The position numbers were made by a program, and so were the translations under genes. Under the pieces are notes generated by a model that saw only the letters and a program-made list of their open reading frames with translations, was not told the DNA's origin and did not search any database. DNA of 48,820 nucleotides from Haliea sp. (GTDB taxonomy: Bacteria; Pseudomonadota; Gammaproteobacteria; Pseudomonadales; Halieaceae), in the NCBI GenBank assembly GCA_030730585.1, contig JANQUV010000008.1, forward strand, positions 1 through 48,820, read 5' to 3'. Numbering within the stretch: the first letter of the stretch is position 1; each line of letters begins with the position of its first letter. Below are positions 17,892-27,734 of the stretch, piece by piece.

Positions 17892-18557
17892 TTATTTTTC
17901 AACTTCTTCCTGTAATACCGAAATGAGTGAGCGGAAGCCCAATTCGAACACCTGCTCGCGCCGTACCGCAGGCAAAGCCTGGTTCACCGCCGACACCCAA
18001 CCCTCGTGGTTATTATCTTCTGTCGACACCGGAGGCGTCAGCCGCCGCGCCGGCTCGGCAAAATCTTCGATATAGATCAAACCCATTGCCTGGCTGGTGA
18101 CCCAAGCCACCAGCAGCGCGGCTCGCTGATCATCAACTCCCAAAGACTGCAGCACGCGCAGCAAAGGCGACACGATACGCTGCCAAGCAGGCGTTGCGCG
18201 GCCTTCGATAGAAATCATCCGCAAGGCCACAGGATAACGCCGAAAATGTTTAGCCAGGGCTCGCAGCCAAGCCAGCAGCTCATCCTCCCAGGGCGCACCG
18301 TTGCGTATCACCGGCATGCGAAACAGGCCAAAAGTGTGGTCAGCGACAGCCTGCATCAACTCACTGGTATTGGGGAAATGGTTGTACAGGGACATCACCG
18401 GTACCGCGAGCTGCTCAGCGACATCAGCCATGCTCACTTCGTCGGGCGCGGACTCCTCCAGCAGCAGCAAAACGGCGTCAATAACTTTGTCGCGAGTTAT
18501 CTTAGCCGGGCGCCCGCGGCTACGGCGGGGCGGAGGTACAGGTCGCTGGATGGACAA
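17892..18557 (-). CDS. TetR family transcriptional regulator
   Basis: A 221-residue repressor. The N-terminal helix-turn-helix reads KVIDAVLLLLEE, then VSMADVAEQLAVPVMSLYNHFPNTSELM, the classical TetR layout at residues 24-70. The C-terminal ligand-binding part is variable and gives no clue to the inducer. It begins with TTG at 18557 behind a GAGG ribosome site. It is 114 bases upstream of the amidohydrolase gene on the same strand and likely controls that operon. It is 36 bases downstream of parC, so some transcription may come through from parC. Confidence 0.88.
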   Translation of the reverse strand: MSIQRPVPPPRRSRGRPAKITRDKVIDAVLLLLEESAPDEVSMADVAEQLAVPVMSLYNHFPNTSELMQAVADHTFGLFRMPVIRNGAPWEDELLAWLRALAKHFRRYPVALRMISIEGRATPAWQRIVSPLLRVLQSLGVDDQRAALLVAWVTSQAMGLIYIEDFAEPARRLTPPVSTEDNNHEGWVSAVNQALPAVRREQVFELGFRSLISVLQEEVEK

Positions 18558-18593
18558 TTGCTTTTACCTCTTATTTTTACTTTATTTGATGCT

Positions 18594-20846
18594 CTACTCC
18601 ACCCGCATCCCATCCACTTTCTGAAAACCACGCGGCAGCTTATTGCCCCGGCGGCCGCGCTCACCGCGGTAGTGCTCCAACTCGCTGAACTTCAGCGTGA
18701 GGTGGCGCTTGCCGGCCTGAATCACTAACGACTGCATCTCATTGATGACCTGCACGGTCACCAAGAATTCTTCACGCGCCTGCACCCGTGCCGAGGGGAT
18801 ACCGAGAATCTTGTTACCCTTGCCACGCGCCAGCTGCGGCAAATCGGCCAGCGGAAACATCAACAGGCGCCCCTCATTGGACAGTGCCGCCACCCAAACA
18901 CCCGCGTTATCGGCAGGCACCAACGTCGGCTGCAATACGCAGCCGCCCTTGGGCAGGGACAGCACACCTTTACCCGCTCGATTTTTGGTTTGCAGGTCGG
19001 AAAACACCGCAACAAAGCCGTAGCCCGCGTCACTGGCCAACAGAACACGCTGCTGCTCATCGGCCAACAACAAGCCTTCAAAGGTGGCGCCAGAGGGGGG
19101 ATTAATACGGCCTGTAACCGGCTCACCCTGGCCCCGAGCAGAGGGCAAATTATGTGAAGCCAAGGTATAGGCGCGCCCGGTCGAGTCGAGAATCACCGTA
19201 GGCTGGTTGCTGCGCCCGCGCGCCTCCAGCTTGAAAGCATCACCAGACTTGTAACTCAGGCTACCCGATTCCACATCATGCCCTTTGGCAGCGCGAATCC
19301 AGCCTTTTTCCGACAACACCACCGTGATGGGGTCGGCGCTCAGCAGCTCCAGTTCGCTGAAAGCGCGCGCCTCATCGCGGGCGGCCAAGGGCGATCGACG
19401 GGCATCACCATATTGCTCAGCCGCCGCCTGCAGCTCCTTGCGAATAAGCGTTTTCAACCGCGCCTCGCTGCCCAGCGTCAGCTGCAGCCCATCGCGCTCC
19501 GTGGCGAGCTCATCCTGCTCACCGCGAATCTTCATCTCCTCAAGCTTTGCCAAATTGCGCAACTTCAACTCGAGAATCGATTCAGCCTGCGCATCGGTGA
19601 GGCCAAAGCGTTCTATTAGCGCAAGCTTGGGCTTGTCCTCGGTGCGGATGATGTGAATCACCTCGTCAATATTCAGGTAGGCAATCAGGTAACCTTCCAG
19701 AATATGCAGACGCTTTAACACACGCTCCAGGCGATACTCCAGGCGGCGGCGTACCGTTGCCGTGCGGAAAGCGAGCCATTCGCGCAGAATCCCGTCCAGC
19801 GATTTCACCGACGGACGGCCATCGGTGCCAATCATGTTCAGGTTGACCCGGTAGGTTTTCTCCAAATCGGTAGTGGCGAACAAGTGGCTCATTAACGCTT
19901 CGCAATCGACCCGGTTAGAGCGCGGCACGATCACCAGCCGAGTCGGGTTTTCGTGGTCAGACTCATCGCGCAAATCCGCCACCATGGGCAGTTTACGCGC
20001 CTGCATTTGCTGCGCAATTTGTTCCAGCAAGCGCGAGCCGGATACCTGATAGGGCAGGGCGCGCACGATAATGTCGCCCCCCTCTCGCTCCCACACGGCG
20101 CGCATACGCAGGCCACCGCGGCCTGTTGCGTACAGCGCACGGATATCTTCTCGGGGCGTAATAATTTCGGCGTCAGTGGGGAAGTCCGGGGCCAACACAA
20201 ACTCACACAGTTCCGCTAGCGTCGCGCGCGGCGACTCCAGCAAGTGAATAGCGGCGGCGACAACCTCGCGTAAATTATGCGGCGGGATGTCCGTCGCCAT
20301 GCCAACGGCAATGCCGGTGGTGCCGTTGAGCAGTACATTAGGCACCTGCGCCGGCAGCACTGAGGGCTCCTCCAGGGTGCCATCGAAGTTTGGCACCCAG
20401 TCCGCGGTGCCCTGGCCCAACTCACCAAGCAACACCTCTGCATAGGCGGTCAAGCGAGATTCTGTATAGCGCATTGCGGCAAAGGATTTGGGGTCGTCCG
20501 GAGAGCCCCAGTTCCCCTGGCCATCGACCAGCGGATAGCGATAACTGAAGTTCTGCGCCATCAAAACCATGGACTCGTAAGCCGCGCTGTCACCGTGGGG
20601 GTGGAACTTGCCGATCACGTCGCCAACCGTACGCGCGGACTTCTTGAACTTGGCGGTGGCTTTCAGCCCCAGTTCGCTCATCGCATATATAATGCGCCGC
20701 TGAACAGGCTTCAGGCCGTCGCCGATGTGAGGTAAGGCGCGGTCAAGAATGACGTACATGGAGTAATCCAGGTACGCCTTCTCGGTGTAAAGATGCATCG
20801 AGACCTGCTCGATACCATCGCTGTCAATTTCTACTATATCGGACAT
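18594..20846 (-). CDS. parC: DNA topoisomerase IV subunit A
   Basis: ParC is the DNA-breaking subunit of topoisomerase IV, which unlinks daughter chromosomes. The start at 20846 ([20 protein letters not shown]) agrees with family N-termini; the ATG at 20894 adds 16 unrelated residues. The length is 750 residues. The catalytic tyrosine is in AAMRYTES (Y127). The quinolone-resistance region is [12 protein letters not shown] with Ser87 and Glu91, equivalent to E. coli Ser80 and Glu84, so neither common resistance change is present. The C-terminal beta-pinwheel has [10 protein letters not shown] and other repeated blades. parE is not in the window. The gene lies 75 bases downstream of the cyclic-nucleotide-binding-like gene. 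Confidence 0.97.
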   Translation of the reverse strand: MSDIVEIDSDGIEQVSMHLYTEKAYLDYSMYVILDRALPHIGDGLKPVQRRIIYAMSELGLKATAKFKKSARTVGDVIGKFHPHGDSAAYESMVLMAQNFSYRYPLVDGQGNWGSPDDPKSFAAMRYTESRLTAYAEVLLGELGQGTADWVPNFDGTLEEPSVLPAQVPNVLLNGTTGIAVGMATDIPPHNLREVVAAAIHLLESPRATLAELCEFVLAPDFPTDAEIITPREDIRALYATGRGGLRMRAVWEREGGDIIVRALPYQVSGSRLLEQIAQQMQARKLPMVADLRDESDHENPTRLVIVPRSNRVDCEALMSHLFATTDLEKTYRVNLNMIGTDGRPSVKSLDGILREWLAFRTATVRRRLEYRLERVLKRLHILEGYLIAYLNIDEVIHIIRTEDKPKLALIERFGLTDAQAESILELKLRNLAKLEEMKIRGEQDELATERDGLQLTLGSEARLKTLIRKELQAAAEQYGDARRSPLAARDEARAFSELELLSADPITVVLSEKGWIRAAKGHDVESGSLSYKSGDAFKLEARGRSNQPTVILDSTGRAYTLASHNLPSARGQGEPVTGRINPPSGATFEGLLLADEQQRVLLASDAGYGFVAVFSDLQTKNRAGKGVLSLPKGGCVLQPTLVPADNAGVWVAALSNEGRLLMFPLADLPQLARGKGNKILGIPSARVQAREEFLVTVQVINEMQSLVIQAGKRHLTLKFSELEHYRGERGRRGNKLPRGFQKVDGMRVE

Positions 20847-20921
20847 GCAAAGGGGCCTTGTTTCTAGTATCGACGCAATAGCGCGGGCCGGCACACCTCA
20901 AAGCGTCCAGGCGGCAAAAAC

Positions 20922-21740
20922 TCAGCGGTCGAGGGAGGGGCTGCGTGTCGCAACCAGCTGCTCATTAAGGTTCACAATTGAATTGGCCATGTCCACGAGC
21001 AGGCTGTGGATAGTGGCCGGGTTATTGGCGATGAGGTCAGTGAACTGCTCCGTGCGAACCTTGACCACCGAGCAGCGGGTACGTGCGCGAACGGTGGCAC
21101 TGCGGTCCGACTGAGTGAGCGCTGCCATGGCGCCAAAAATTTCCCCTTCATTAATTCGCCCCACCACCACATCATCGACCAGCACCTCGGCACTGCCCGC
21201 AGACAGGTTGAAGACATATTCTGCTCGCTCGCCCTGGCGGATGATCGCATCACCAGCTGCGTACTCCTCAAAACCCGGTGTCGCCACGCCAGATTCCGGC
21301 GTGTTCGCCGCGGTAATGCGCAGCATCAAGCCAGCGTAAGTCACCAGCAAACGGGTCCACACTTTTATCGCAGCTGGACGACTAAACACCTGCTGCATCA
21401 GTTCCAGCCCGGCGTAGGCATACAGGCTGGCGCCGGCTTCGCTGCCATAGACCACCGACATATTGGCATTGCTGGTGCCGGCGATATCCGGCAGCAGCAG
21501 GTCGCCTTCATCCAGCAGGTAGACGGTACGGCCGGAATAACGTGCCGTGAGCGAGCCACTCTCAACCAGATAAAAACGCGTGGCGTCGAATCCTCGAAAA
21601 CTTCCACTGCGAACGGCATCAACCTGCACCCGCACCGGCTCTATATTCACTGCGTCGAGCAGAGCCGACACCAGCTTCTTGAACTGCTGGTTGAGGTGGG
21701 TAAAGTCGTGGGAAAGTTCCGCGTTAGCCAGCATCACCAT
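20922..21740 (-). CDS. Cyclic-nucleotide-binding (Crp-like) domain protein
   Basis: A 272-residue protein with two Crp-type beta-roll domains. The first is about residues 25-100 (RFYLVESGSLTARYSG, LLDEGDLLLPDIAG). The second is about 155-255 (EEYAAGDAIIRQGERAEYVFNLSAGSAEVLVDD, split here by description, and INEGEIFGAMAALTQSDRSATVRA), which is a good match to cNMP-binding domains including the G-E-x-F-G-A...R-S-A-T-V-R-A phosphate cassette. There is no C-terminal helix-turn-helix, so it is not a DNA-binding Crp but a sensory or scaffolding protein. The start at 21740 (MVMLANAEL) or 21734 is preferred; the ATG at 21806 is upstream of a weak site only. It lies ahead of parC. Confidence 0.75.
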   Translation of the reverse strand: MVMLANAELSHDFTHLNQQFKKLVSALLDAVNIEPVRVQVDAVRSGSFRGFDATRFYLVESGSLTARYSGRTVYLLDEGDLLLPDIAGTSNANMSVVYGSEAGASLYAYAGLELMQQVFSRPAAIKVWTRLLVTYAGLMLRITAANTPESGVATPGFEEYAAGDAIIRQGERAEYVFNLSAGSAEVLVDDVVVGRINEGEIFGAMAALTQSDRSATVRARTRCSVVKVRTEQFTDLIANNPATIHSLLVDMANSIVNLNEQLVATRSPSLDR

Positions 21741-21955
21741 GCTCTTTATCAGTCTTCGCCGCGCCCCTGCGGAGCTTGGCCTGTGCCAGCCGCGAACGCC
21801 TGACAATCTCTGCTCGAACTGAGCAGCCTTTGCATACTACCAAGTATTCACCTTGCGGAGAATCGCCAATACGCCAATTTGTGTACCGCGAGGCTGCACG
21901 TCACGGCACATCGCGTGATAATATCGCGTGCTCCTATTATACGGGTTCTGTCATC

Positions 21956-22438
21956 GTGAAAATCAGTTCAGACGCCGTCGTTACCTTTCATTACTCTTTG
22001 CAAGACACTACGGGTGACATCTTGGAGTCCTCCCGGGGCGGAGACCCCAGCGCATACCTGCATGGGGCGGGTAATATACTGCCCTCCCTGGAAGCAGCTC
22101 TGGAAGGCCTTGAGCCGAACGCTCAGACCGAAGTGACGCTGGCACCCGCGGAAGCATACGGTGAGTATAAGGCTGGCAGGCTGCAAAAAGTCCCGGTCAA
22201 GCACCTCGTCTATCACGGCAAGTTACTGCCGGGCATGACGGTACAACTCAACACCAGCGAGGGCCGCCATCCCGTAACAGTCACCAAGGTGGGCAGGCAC
22301 AGTGCAGAAATCGACACCAACCACCCACTCGCGGGCCAAACACTGCGCTTCGACATTGAGATTGTTGAGGTGCGTGAGGCAACCGCAGAAGAAAAGGCCC
22401 ACGGCCACGCACATGGCGTGGGCGGCCATCACCACTAA
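21956..22438 (+). CDS. slyD: FKBP-type peptidyl-prolyl isomerase, SlyD family
   Basis: A 160-residue SlyD-like protein starting with GTG at 21956 (MKISSDAVVTFHYSLQD). The FKBP half (residues 4-75 and 130-147) brackets an insert-in-flap domain: AYLHGAGNILPSLEAALEGL is the FKBP/SlyD core, AEAYGEYK the entrance to the IF domain. The C-terminus is histidine-rich (HGHAHGVGGHHH), which in SlyD binds nickel. The protein works as a cytoplasmic chaperone/prolyl isomerase and can help hydrogenase or metalloprotein maturation. An AT-rich block (GATAAT 21917-21922, TATTAT 21935-21940) lies close to the start; a -35 is not evident. Confidence 0.92.
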   Translation: MKISSDAVVTFHYSLQDTTGDILESSRGGDPSAYLHGAGNILPSLEAALEGLEPNAQTEVTLAPAEAYGEYKAGRLQKVPVKHLVYHGKLLPGMTVQLNTSEGRHPVTVTKVGRHSAEIDTNHPLAGQTLRFDIEIVEVREATAEEKAHGHAHGVGGHHH

Positions 22439-22440
22439 CC

Positions 22441-22893
22441 GTGGCAAGCGACTGGATTAATACGCCGTTCGAGGCGCTCACAAGCAGTGAGCTTTATTGC
22501 CTGCTGCAGTTACGCCAGGACATTTTCGTGCTGGAACAAGCCTGCTTTTATCGCGACCTAGACAATTTCGACGCCCAGTCCTGGCACATGCGCTACGTGG
22601 AAGACAATCAGCCTCTGGCCTACCAACGCTGCCTCCCGCCGGGGCTAGCCTACGCAGAGAGCTCTCTAGGGCGCATTGCCGTGCCTGCGGCGGCGCGCGG
22701 CGCAGGCCTCGGCCGTGAGCTGGTGCAACGGGGCATAGAATTCAACCAGGGGCAGTGGCCCGACGCGGGCATCGCCATTGGCGCACAAGCTTATCTGCGC
22801 GATTTCTATGCGTCATTGGGGTTTGTGGCGAAAGGACATCCCTATCTGGAAGATGGCATCTTCCACGTGCATATGCGCCTCAGCCGGGGCTGA
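22441..22893 (+). CDS. ElaA-like GNAT family N-acetyltransferase
   Basis: A 150-residue GNAT protein, begun by GTG two bases after the slyD stop. The acetyl-CoA loop is RIAVPAAARGAGLGRELVQRGIEF (R-x-x-G-x-G/A region), preceded by LAYQRCLPPG and followed by FYASLGFVAKGHPYLEDGIFHVHM. The short form and the LCLLQLRQDIFVLEQACFYRDLD-like N-terminus point to ElaA. The natural substrate of ElaA is unknown. The 3' end overlaps the convergent dtd gene by 14 bases. Confidence 0.88.
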   Translation: MASDWINTPFEALTSSELYCLLQLRQDIFVLEQACFYRDLDNFDAQSWHMRYVEDNQPLAYQRCLPPGLAYAESSLGRIAVPAAARGAGLGRELVQRGIEFNQGQWPDAGIAIGAQAYLRDFYASLGFVAKGHPYLEDGIFHVHMRLSRG

Positions 22894-23326
22894 GCTCGAG
22901 CAAGAAGGTCACCGGGCCATCGTTCACCAGGCTCACCTGCATATTGGCGCCAAATTCACCCGCCGCAACACTCGCATGACGGCCTCGCAGCTGCGCCAGC
23001 AACCATTCATACAGGGGTTCTGCCTGTTCAGGAGGCATGGCGGCGGAAAAACCGGGGCGCAGGCCCTTGCGGGTGTCCGCCGCCAGCGTGAACTGGGAGA
23101 CCAATAACACGCCGCCGGAGACATCAGCGACGCTGCGATTCATGCGTCCCTGGTCATCGGCGAACACGCGATAGCTGAGAATGCGCTCCAAAAGACGAGC
23201 ACCGGCGTCTTGCGTATCGCCATGCTCAAAGCCTAGAAAAACCAGCAGCCCACCGCCAATCTCACCAACGCAGCACTCCCCCACCGTGACTCGCGCAGAG
23301 CTAACACGCTGCAGCAGCGCTTTCAC
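22880..23326 (-). CDS. dtd: D-aminoacyl-tRNA deacylase
   Basis: Hydrolyses D-amino acids wrongly attached to tRNA. The 148-residue length and the motifs MKALLQRVSSARVTV, GGVLLVSQFTLAADTRKG (containing the S-Q-F-T-L-x-A motif) and SLVNDGPVTFLLE (N-x-G-P-V-T, at the C-terminus) are diagnostic. It lies 63 bases beyond typA on the same strand and probably shares that transcript; the intervening bases 23327-23389 hold no gene. Confidence 0.95.
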   Translation of the reverse strand: MKALLQRVSSARVTVGECCVGEIGGGLLVFLGFEHGDTQDAGARLLERILSYRVFADDQGRMNRSVADVSGGVLLVSQFTLAADTRKGLRPGFSAAMPPEQAEPLYEWLLAQLRGRHASVAAGEFGANMQVSLVNDGPVTFLLELSPG

Positions 23327-23389
23327 GCGCTACGCCGAGAGGCCGTCGGCCAATAACAGCCGGGCAAGCGGCAGGCCGAAGCCCACCGA

Positions 23390-25201
23390 TCAGCCACGCC
23401 CGGCGCGGCGGCGCTCGTGTTCCAGCAACTTTTTCTTGCGCAGGCGAATGCTCTCTGGCGTCACTTCCACCAGCTCATCCTCTTCAATAAATTCCAGCGC
23501 TTGCTCAAGGCTATGGCGGACATAAGGCGTCAGTGTCAACGCTTCGTCGGTGCCGGACGCGCGCACGTTAGTCAGCTGCTTGCCTTTGATAGGGTTGACC
23601 GTAAGGTCGTTACCACGACTGTGCAGGCCAATAATCTGGCCTTCGTAGACGTCGACGTTCGGGCCGATAAAGAGACGCCCGCGGTCCTGCAGGTTAAATA
23701 AAGAATATGCCAGCGTTTTGCCCTTCACCATCGACACGAGCACACCATTAGAGCGCTTCGCGATCTCCTGGTTCTTCACCGCACCGTAGTGGTCAAACAC
23801 GTGGGTAAGAATACCGCTGCCAGACGTCAGCGTCAGGAACAGGCCGCGAAAGCCAATCAAACCACGGGCAGGGATAATGAACTCAAGGCGCACGCGGCCC
23901 TTGCCGTCCGGCGTCATGTTTTCCAACGAGGCGCGGCGCAGGCCCAGCTCTTCCATAATGGCGCCCTGATGCTGCTCTTCGCAGTCAATCAGCAGCTGTT
24001 CATAGGGTTCCTGCATGACGCCGTCGATTTCTTTCTGAATCACTTCGGGGCGAGAAACGCCGAGTTCAAACCCTTCACGACGCATACTTTCGATCAGCAC
24101 CGACAGGTGCAGTTCACCCCGGCCAGACACTTTGAACTTGTCTGGAGTATCGCCTGGCTGAACGCGCAAGGCGACGTTGTGGATCAACTCGCGCTCCAGA
24201 CGCTCTTTAATATTGCGGGTGGTGACAAACTTGCCTTCACGGCCGGCAAACGGTGAGTCATTGACCTGGAAGGTCATGCTCACTGTGGGCTCATCCACGG
24301 TCAGTGGCGGCCGCGCCTCCACCTTCGCAGGGTCGCACAGGGTATCGGAAATATTCAGCCCTTCAATGCCGGTAATACAGACGATGTCGCCCGCCGAAAC
24401 CGACTGCACTTCCACCCGCTCCAGGCCCATATAACCCATGACCTGCAAAACACGGCCATTGCGGGTTTTACCTTCGCGGTCAATCACGGTGACTTGTGTA
24501 TTGGGCTTCAAGGTGCCGCGGCTCACGCGGCCAACCCCGATGACGCCTACGTAACTGTTGTAGTCCAAAGCGCTGATTTGCAGCTGCAGCGGGCCTTCTC
24601 GGTCCACCTCAGGGGTTGGCACCTTGTCGATAATGGTCTGGAACAGGGGCTGCATGTCCTCGGCCATTGCCTCGTGGTCAAGGCCCGCGATGCCTTGAAT
24701 GGCAGAGGCAAACACAATCGGGAAATCGAGCTGTTCGTCAGTAGCGCCGAGACGGTCAAACAAATCAAATACCTGATCGACCACCCAATCGGGCCGAGCG
24801 CCAGGGCGATCCACCTTGTTCACAACTACAATCGGATTGAGGCCCTGCTCGAAGGCTTTGGCAGTCACGAAGCGTGTTTGTGGCATGGGGCCATCCACCG
24901 CATCCACCAGCAGCAGCACGGAATCCACCATGGACAATACGCGCTCAACCTCACCACCGAAATCGGCGTGCCCGGGCGTGTCGACGATATTGATACGATA
25001 GTCGTTCCAGCGAATGGCGGTGTTTTTGGCCAAAATGGTGATCCCACGCTCCCGTTCCTGGTCGTTGGAGTCCATCACGCGCTCTGCACCTTCGGAGCGG
25101 CGATCAAGCGTTCCCGACTGATTCAGCAGGCAATCCACAAGCGTGGTTTTGCCATGGTCAACGTGGGCAATAATGGCGATGTTGCGAAGCTTCTCAATCA
25201 A
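23390..25201 (-). CDS. typA: Ribosome-associated GTPase TypA/BipA
   Basis: A 603-residue translational GTPase. G1 is [10 protein letters not shown]2 region [13 protein letters not shown]3 [11 protein letters not shown], and G4 NKVDRPGA. The later domains include [26 protein letters not shown] (described in pieces) and the C-terminal [16 protein letters not shown], like other TypA proteins. TypA binds the ribosome and is linked to assembly at low temperature and to stress responses. The start codon is TTG at 25201: this begins [17 protein letters not shown] exactly as in other TypA, with GAGGA upstream. A -10-like TATAAT lies at 25246-25251. It is divergent from glnA. Confidence 0.97.
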   Translation of the reverse strand: MIEKLRNIAIIAHVDHGKTTLVDCLLNQSGTLDRRSEGAERVMDSNDQERERGITILAKNTAIRWNDYRINIVDTPGHADFGGEVERVLSMVDSVLLLVDAVDGPMPQTRFVTAKAFEQGLNPIVVVNKVDRPGARPDWVVDQVFDLFDRLGATDEQLDFPIVFASAIQGIAGLDHEAMAEDMQPLFQTIIDKVPTPEVDREGPLQLQISALDYNSYVGVIGVGRVSRGTLKPNTQVTVIDREGKTRNGRVLQVMGYMGLERVEVQSVSAGDIVCITGIEGLNISDTLCDPAKVEARPPLTVDEPTVSMTFQVNDSPFAGREGKFVTTRNIKERLERELIHNVALRVQPGDTPDKFKVSGRGELHLSVLIESMRREGFELGVSRPEVIQKEIDGVMQEPYEQLLIDCEEQHQGAIMEELGLRRASLENMTPDGKGRVRLEFIIPARGLIGFRGLFLTLTSGSGILTHVFDHYGAVKNQEIAKRSNGVLVSMVKGKTLAYSLFNLQDRGRLFIGPNVDVYEGQIIGLHSRGNDLTVNPIKGKQLTNVRASGTDEALTLTPYVRHSLEQALEFIEEDELVEVTPESIRLRKKKLLEHERRRAGRG

Positions 25202-25245
25202 AGGACTTCCTCAATTCGGGAATACGGCTATAAAAACGGCGGCAG

Positions 25246-25251
25246 ATTATA
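25246..25251 (-). promoter_or_regulatory. -10-like element upstream of typA
   Basis: Perfect TATAAT on the minus strand. Transcription would begin near 25239 and give a ~38-base leader containing the GAGGA ribosome site before the TTG start. No good -35 is seen, so the assignment is tentative. Confidence 0.4.
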
Positions 25252-25399
25252 CCCCAGCAAATGCGTAAGCGGCGCGCTTGATTGCGGTGATAATGCGATA
25301 TTCCATGCTTTCGGTACCACCCTAACCGCCTGCTCATCACCTGCGGCGGCCTTTGGCGCACGCTGCGTCGAGGCACGAGGCATGGCGATAAGCGCTTAT

Positions 25400-25416
25400 T
25401 GCACCAAAATAATGCG
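25400..25416. promoter_or_regulatory. NtrC-binding-site-like box upstream of glnA
   Basis: TGCACCAAAATAATGCG matches the NtrC consensus (TGCACYA-N3-TGGTGCA) at most of its symmetric positions. Its centre is about 127 bases upstream of the predicted sigma-54 start, where NtrC enhancer sites of glnA are usually found. A second, half-strength box (AGCACCA at 25444-25450) lies closer, about 83 bases upstream. The assignment is by sequence and position. Confidence 0.65.
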
Positions 25417-25508
25417 TTTGCGCGCTAAAATAGGGCGATCGTTAGCACCATCTCTACGCTGGCAGTGATAAACTGCGCAAAAACAGGGGTTTAGGCCTCT
25501 TCAGAAGT

Positions 25509-25525
25509 TTGGCATGGGTTTTGCT
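25509..25525 (+). promoter_or_regulatory. Sigma-54 promoter of glnA
   Basis: TTGGCATGGGTTTTGCT has the invariant -24 GG (25511-25512) and -12 GC (25523-25524) with exactly ten bases between them and good flanking bases, so RpoN-dependent initiation near 25535 is expected. The leader to the glnA ATG is then about 110 bases. It lies downstream of NtrC-like boxes, as expected for nitrogen-regulated glnA. Confidence 0.85.
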
Positions 25526-25645
25526 TTTATCAACCTTGCCAAGATTCGCTGGCCGCTGTCGGAGCGCTCGCAAGCAACCGCCGCACCAGGAACACGCACT
25601 GCACCGAATACTGTGGCACGACTAATACCCCATGGAGGATATCCA

Positions 25646-27052
25646 ATGTCAGAGCATACTCTGAACCTGATCAAGAACAGCGAAGCAAAATGGGTTGACC
25701 TGCGTTTTACCGACACCAAGGGCAAGGAACAGCACGTTACCCTGCCCTCAAGCGCCGTAGACGAAGATTTCTTCGAAGATGGCCAAATGTTTGATGGCTC
25801 GTCTATTGCAGGCTGGAAGGGCATTAACGAGTCAGACATGATTCTTATGCCAGACGACAGCACTGCAGTGCTGGATCCGTTTACCGACGACACCACCATC
25901 ATTCTGCGTTGCGACATTGTAGAGCCCAGCACCATGCAGGGCTACGAACGCGACCCGCGCTCTGTTGCCTACCGCGCGCAGGAATACCTGAAGACCACCG
26001 GAATCGGTGACACCGCATTCTTCGGCCCCGAGCCAGAATTCTTTGTATTCGACGACATCAAGTGGCACGCCGACATTTCTGGCGCAGGCTACGCGATCAG
26101 CTCCTCGGAAGCAGCCTGGTCATCCAACCTGCATCAGGAAGACGGTAATACCGGCCACCGCCCCCGCGTCAAAGGCGGCTATTTCCCGGTTCCACCCATC
26201 GACTCGCTGCACGACATCCGCGCAGCCATGTGCACCGCGATGGAGCAAATGGGCTTGGGCATTGAAGTTCACCACCACGAAGTCGGCACCGCTGGCCAGT
26301 GCGAAATCGGTGTCAAGTTCAACACTCTGGTGAAGAAGGCTGACGAAGTACAGATTCTCAAATACTGCGTGCACAATGTGGCCCACGCTTACGGCAAAAC
26401 CGCCACCTTCATGCCCAAGCCGCTGGTTGGCGACAATGGCTCAGGCATGCACGTACACATGTCTATCTCCAAAGACGGCGTCAATACCTTTGCGGGCGAC
26501 GGCTACTCCGGCTTGTCCGAAACGGCGCTTTACTACATCGGCGGTGTCATCAAGCATGCCAAGGCATTGAACGCTTTCACCAACCCGGCAACCAACTCCT
26601 ACAAGCGCCTGGTTCCCGGCTTTGAAGCGCCAGTGATGCTGGCCTACTCAGCTCGCAACCGCTCTGCCTCGATTCGTATTCCCTACGTAGCAAGCCCGAA
26701 AGGCAAGCGCGTAGAAGTGCGCTTCCCTGACCCGGCGGCCAACCCCTACCTGGCTTTTGCCGCACTGCTTATGGCTGGCCTCGACGGCATCCAGAACAAG
26801 ATTCACCCCGGCGATGCCGCGGACAAGGATCTGTACGACCTGCCGCCCGAAGAAGGCAAGGCTATTCCGACGGTATGCTCAAGCCTGAGTGAAGCCATGG
26901 AGTCACTGGACGCAGATCGCGGCTTCCTGACCGCAGGCGGCGTGTTCACCGATGATATGATCGACGCCTACATTGACCTGAAGAGTGCCGACATCGAGCG
27001 CCTGAACATGACCACGCACCCGGTCGAGTTCGACATGTACTATTCCGTATAA
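25646..27052 (+). CDS. glnA: Glutamine synthetase, type I
   Basis: Makes glutamine from glutamate, ammonia and ATP. The start at 25646 ([21 protein letters not shown]) has a strong GGAGG (25634-25638) seven bases upstream. The product has 468 residues, as for GSI-beta. Family blocks are [30 protein letters not shown] and the later [10 protein letters not shown] region with [18 protein letters not shown]. Tyr397 in [10 protein letters not shown] is the adenylylation site, so activity should be controlled by GlnE. Upstream are a sigma-54 promoter and NtrC boxes, and downstream a strong terminator before the DUF4124 gene and ntrBC. Confidence 0.98.
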   Translation: MSEHTLNLIKNSEAKWVDLRFTDTKGKEQHVTLPSSAVDEDFFEDGQMFDGSSIAGWKGINESDMILMPDDSTAVLDPFTDDTTIILRCDIVEPSTMQGYERDPRSVAYRAQEYLKTTGIGDTAFFGPEPEFFVFDDIKWHADISGAGYAISSSEAAWSSNLHQEDGNTGHRPRVKGGYFPVPPIDSLHDIRAAMCTAMEQMGLGIEVHHHEVGTAGQCEIGVKFNTLVKKADEVQILKYCVHNVAHAYGKTATFMPKPLVGDNGSGMHVHMSISKDGVNTFAGDGYSGLSETALYYIGGVIKHAKALNAFTNPATNSYKRLVPGFEAPVMLAYSARNRSASIRIPYVASPKGKRVEVRFPDPAANPYLAFAALLMAGLDGIQNKIHPGDAADKDLYDLPPEEGKAIPTVCSSLSEAMESLDADRGFLTAGGVFTDDMIDAYIDLKSADIERLNMTTHPVEFDMYYSV

Positions 27053-27071
27053 ACCTTACGGTATCAGCTTC

Positions 27072-27099
27072 AAGGCCCGCCACGTGCGGGCCTTTTTTT
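27072..27099 (+). terminator. Rho-independent terminator after glnA
   Basis: Stem AAGGCCCGC / GCGGGCCTT (nine perfect pairs) with loop CACGT, then a run of seven T including the end of the stem. It begins 19 bases beyond the glnA stop. Confidence 0.95.
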
Positions 27100-27149
27100 G
27101 CACCGATTTTCTGCTATGGTAATTAAGACTCTGTTCGAGGCTTACCGCC

Positions 27150-27686
27150 ATGACACGCCCTCTACTTTTGCTCTTGCTTATGCTTATGCTGTCATTCGCG
27201 GCTCAGGCCAATCAGCCCATCTACAAGTCGACTGACGCGCAAGGTAACGTGGTCTTCACCGACAAGCCACCCGCCGAGGGCACTCAGCGGGAAGAGGTGA
27301 AGCTGCAGCGGCTGAACACGCAACCAGCTCCAGACGTGGCCACCATACCCGCCGCGCGCAATGCCACGCCCGAAGCGACCGTGGAACCTACGGTCACCAT
27401 CACCCTGCCGGCAGACCAAACCGTCATCCCCATGGGGCAGGGGGACTTTATTGTGGAAGCAAAGGCTACACCGCCGCTGGTCAATGGCGAACAGCTTCTA
27501 CTGCAGATTGACGGGATGCCTGCCGGCTCACCGCAAGCCGCCGGACGCTGGGCACTGACCAACGTGCTCCGTGGTGGGCACACACTGAGCGTATTGCGCC
27601 TGAACGCGGCAGGTGCCGAGGCGGCACAATCCAGCCCCGTAAACATCCAGGTCATGCGGCCGTTCAATATTCAAAACCGCAACTAA
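27150..27686 (+). CDS. Exported DUF4124 domain protein
   Basis: A 178-residue protein with a signal peptide (MTRPLLLLLLMLMLSFAAQA, probable cleavage after AQA) and then a DUF4124 domain (QPIYKSTDAQGNVVFTDKPP, typical Y-K-x-x-D-x-x-G-x-V-x-(F/Y)-(T/S)-D-x-P). The C-terminal half, from PTVTITLPADQTV on, looks like an immunoglobulin-type domain and ends RPFNIQNRN. The function of DUF4124 proteins is unknown; they are often near glnA-ntrBC in gammaproteobacteria, as here. It is probably periplasmic. It is followed by the NtrC box at 27718. Confidence 0.85.
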   Translation: MTRPLLLLLLMLMLSFAAQANQPIYKSTDAQGNVVFTDKPPAEGTQREEVKLQRLNTQPAPDVATIPAARNATPEATVEPTVTITLPADQTVIPMGQGDFIVEAKATPPLVNGEQLLLQIDGMPAGSPQAAGRWALTNVLRGGHTLSVLRLNAAGAEAAQSSPVNIQVMRPFNIQNRN

Positions 27687-27717
27687 GCCACCCCGCTGGA
27701 CAGTCACCCCGCACTAA

Positions 27718-27734
27718 TGCACTATATTGGTGCG
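27718..27734. promoter_or_regulatory. NtrC-binding box upstream of ntrB
   Basis: TGCACTATATTGGTGCG matches the NtrC consensus at all but the last position and is close to the sites known at enterobacterial glnA/glnL. It lies about 210 bases upstream of the ntrB ATG. NtrC would here bind in front of its own operon, in enterobacteria a site of autorepression. Confidence 0.85.

Noticed and set aside
25444-25460. AGCACCA at 25444 as a second full NtrC site
   Set aside because: Only the left half matches; mentioned as a half-site.
24494-25468. Plus-strand open frame of about 324 codons opposite typA
   Set aside because: It is antisense to a certain gene and shows no recognisable motif.
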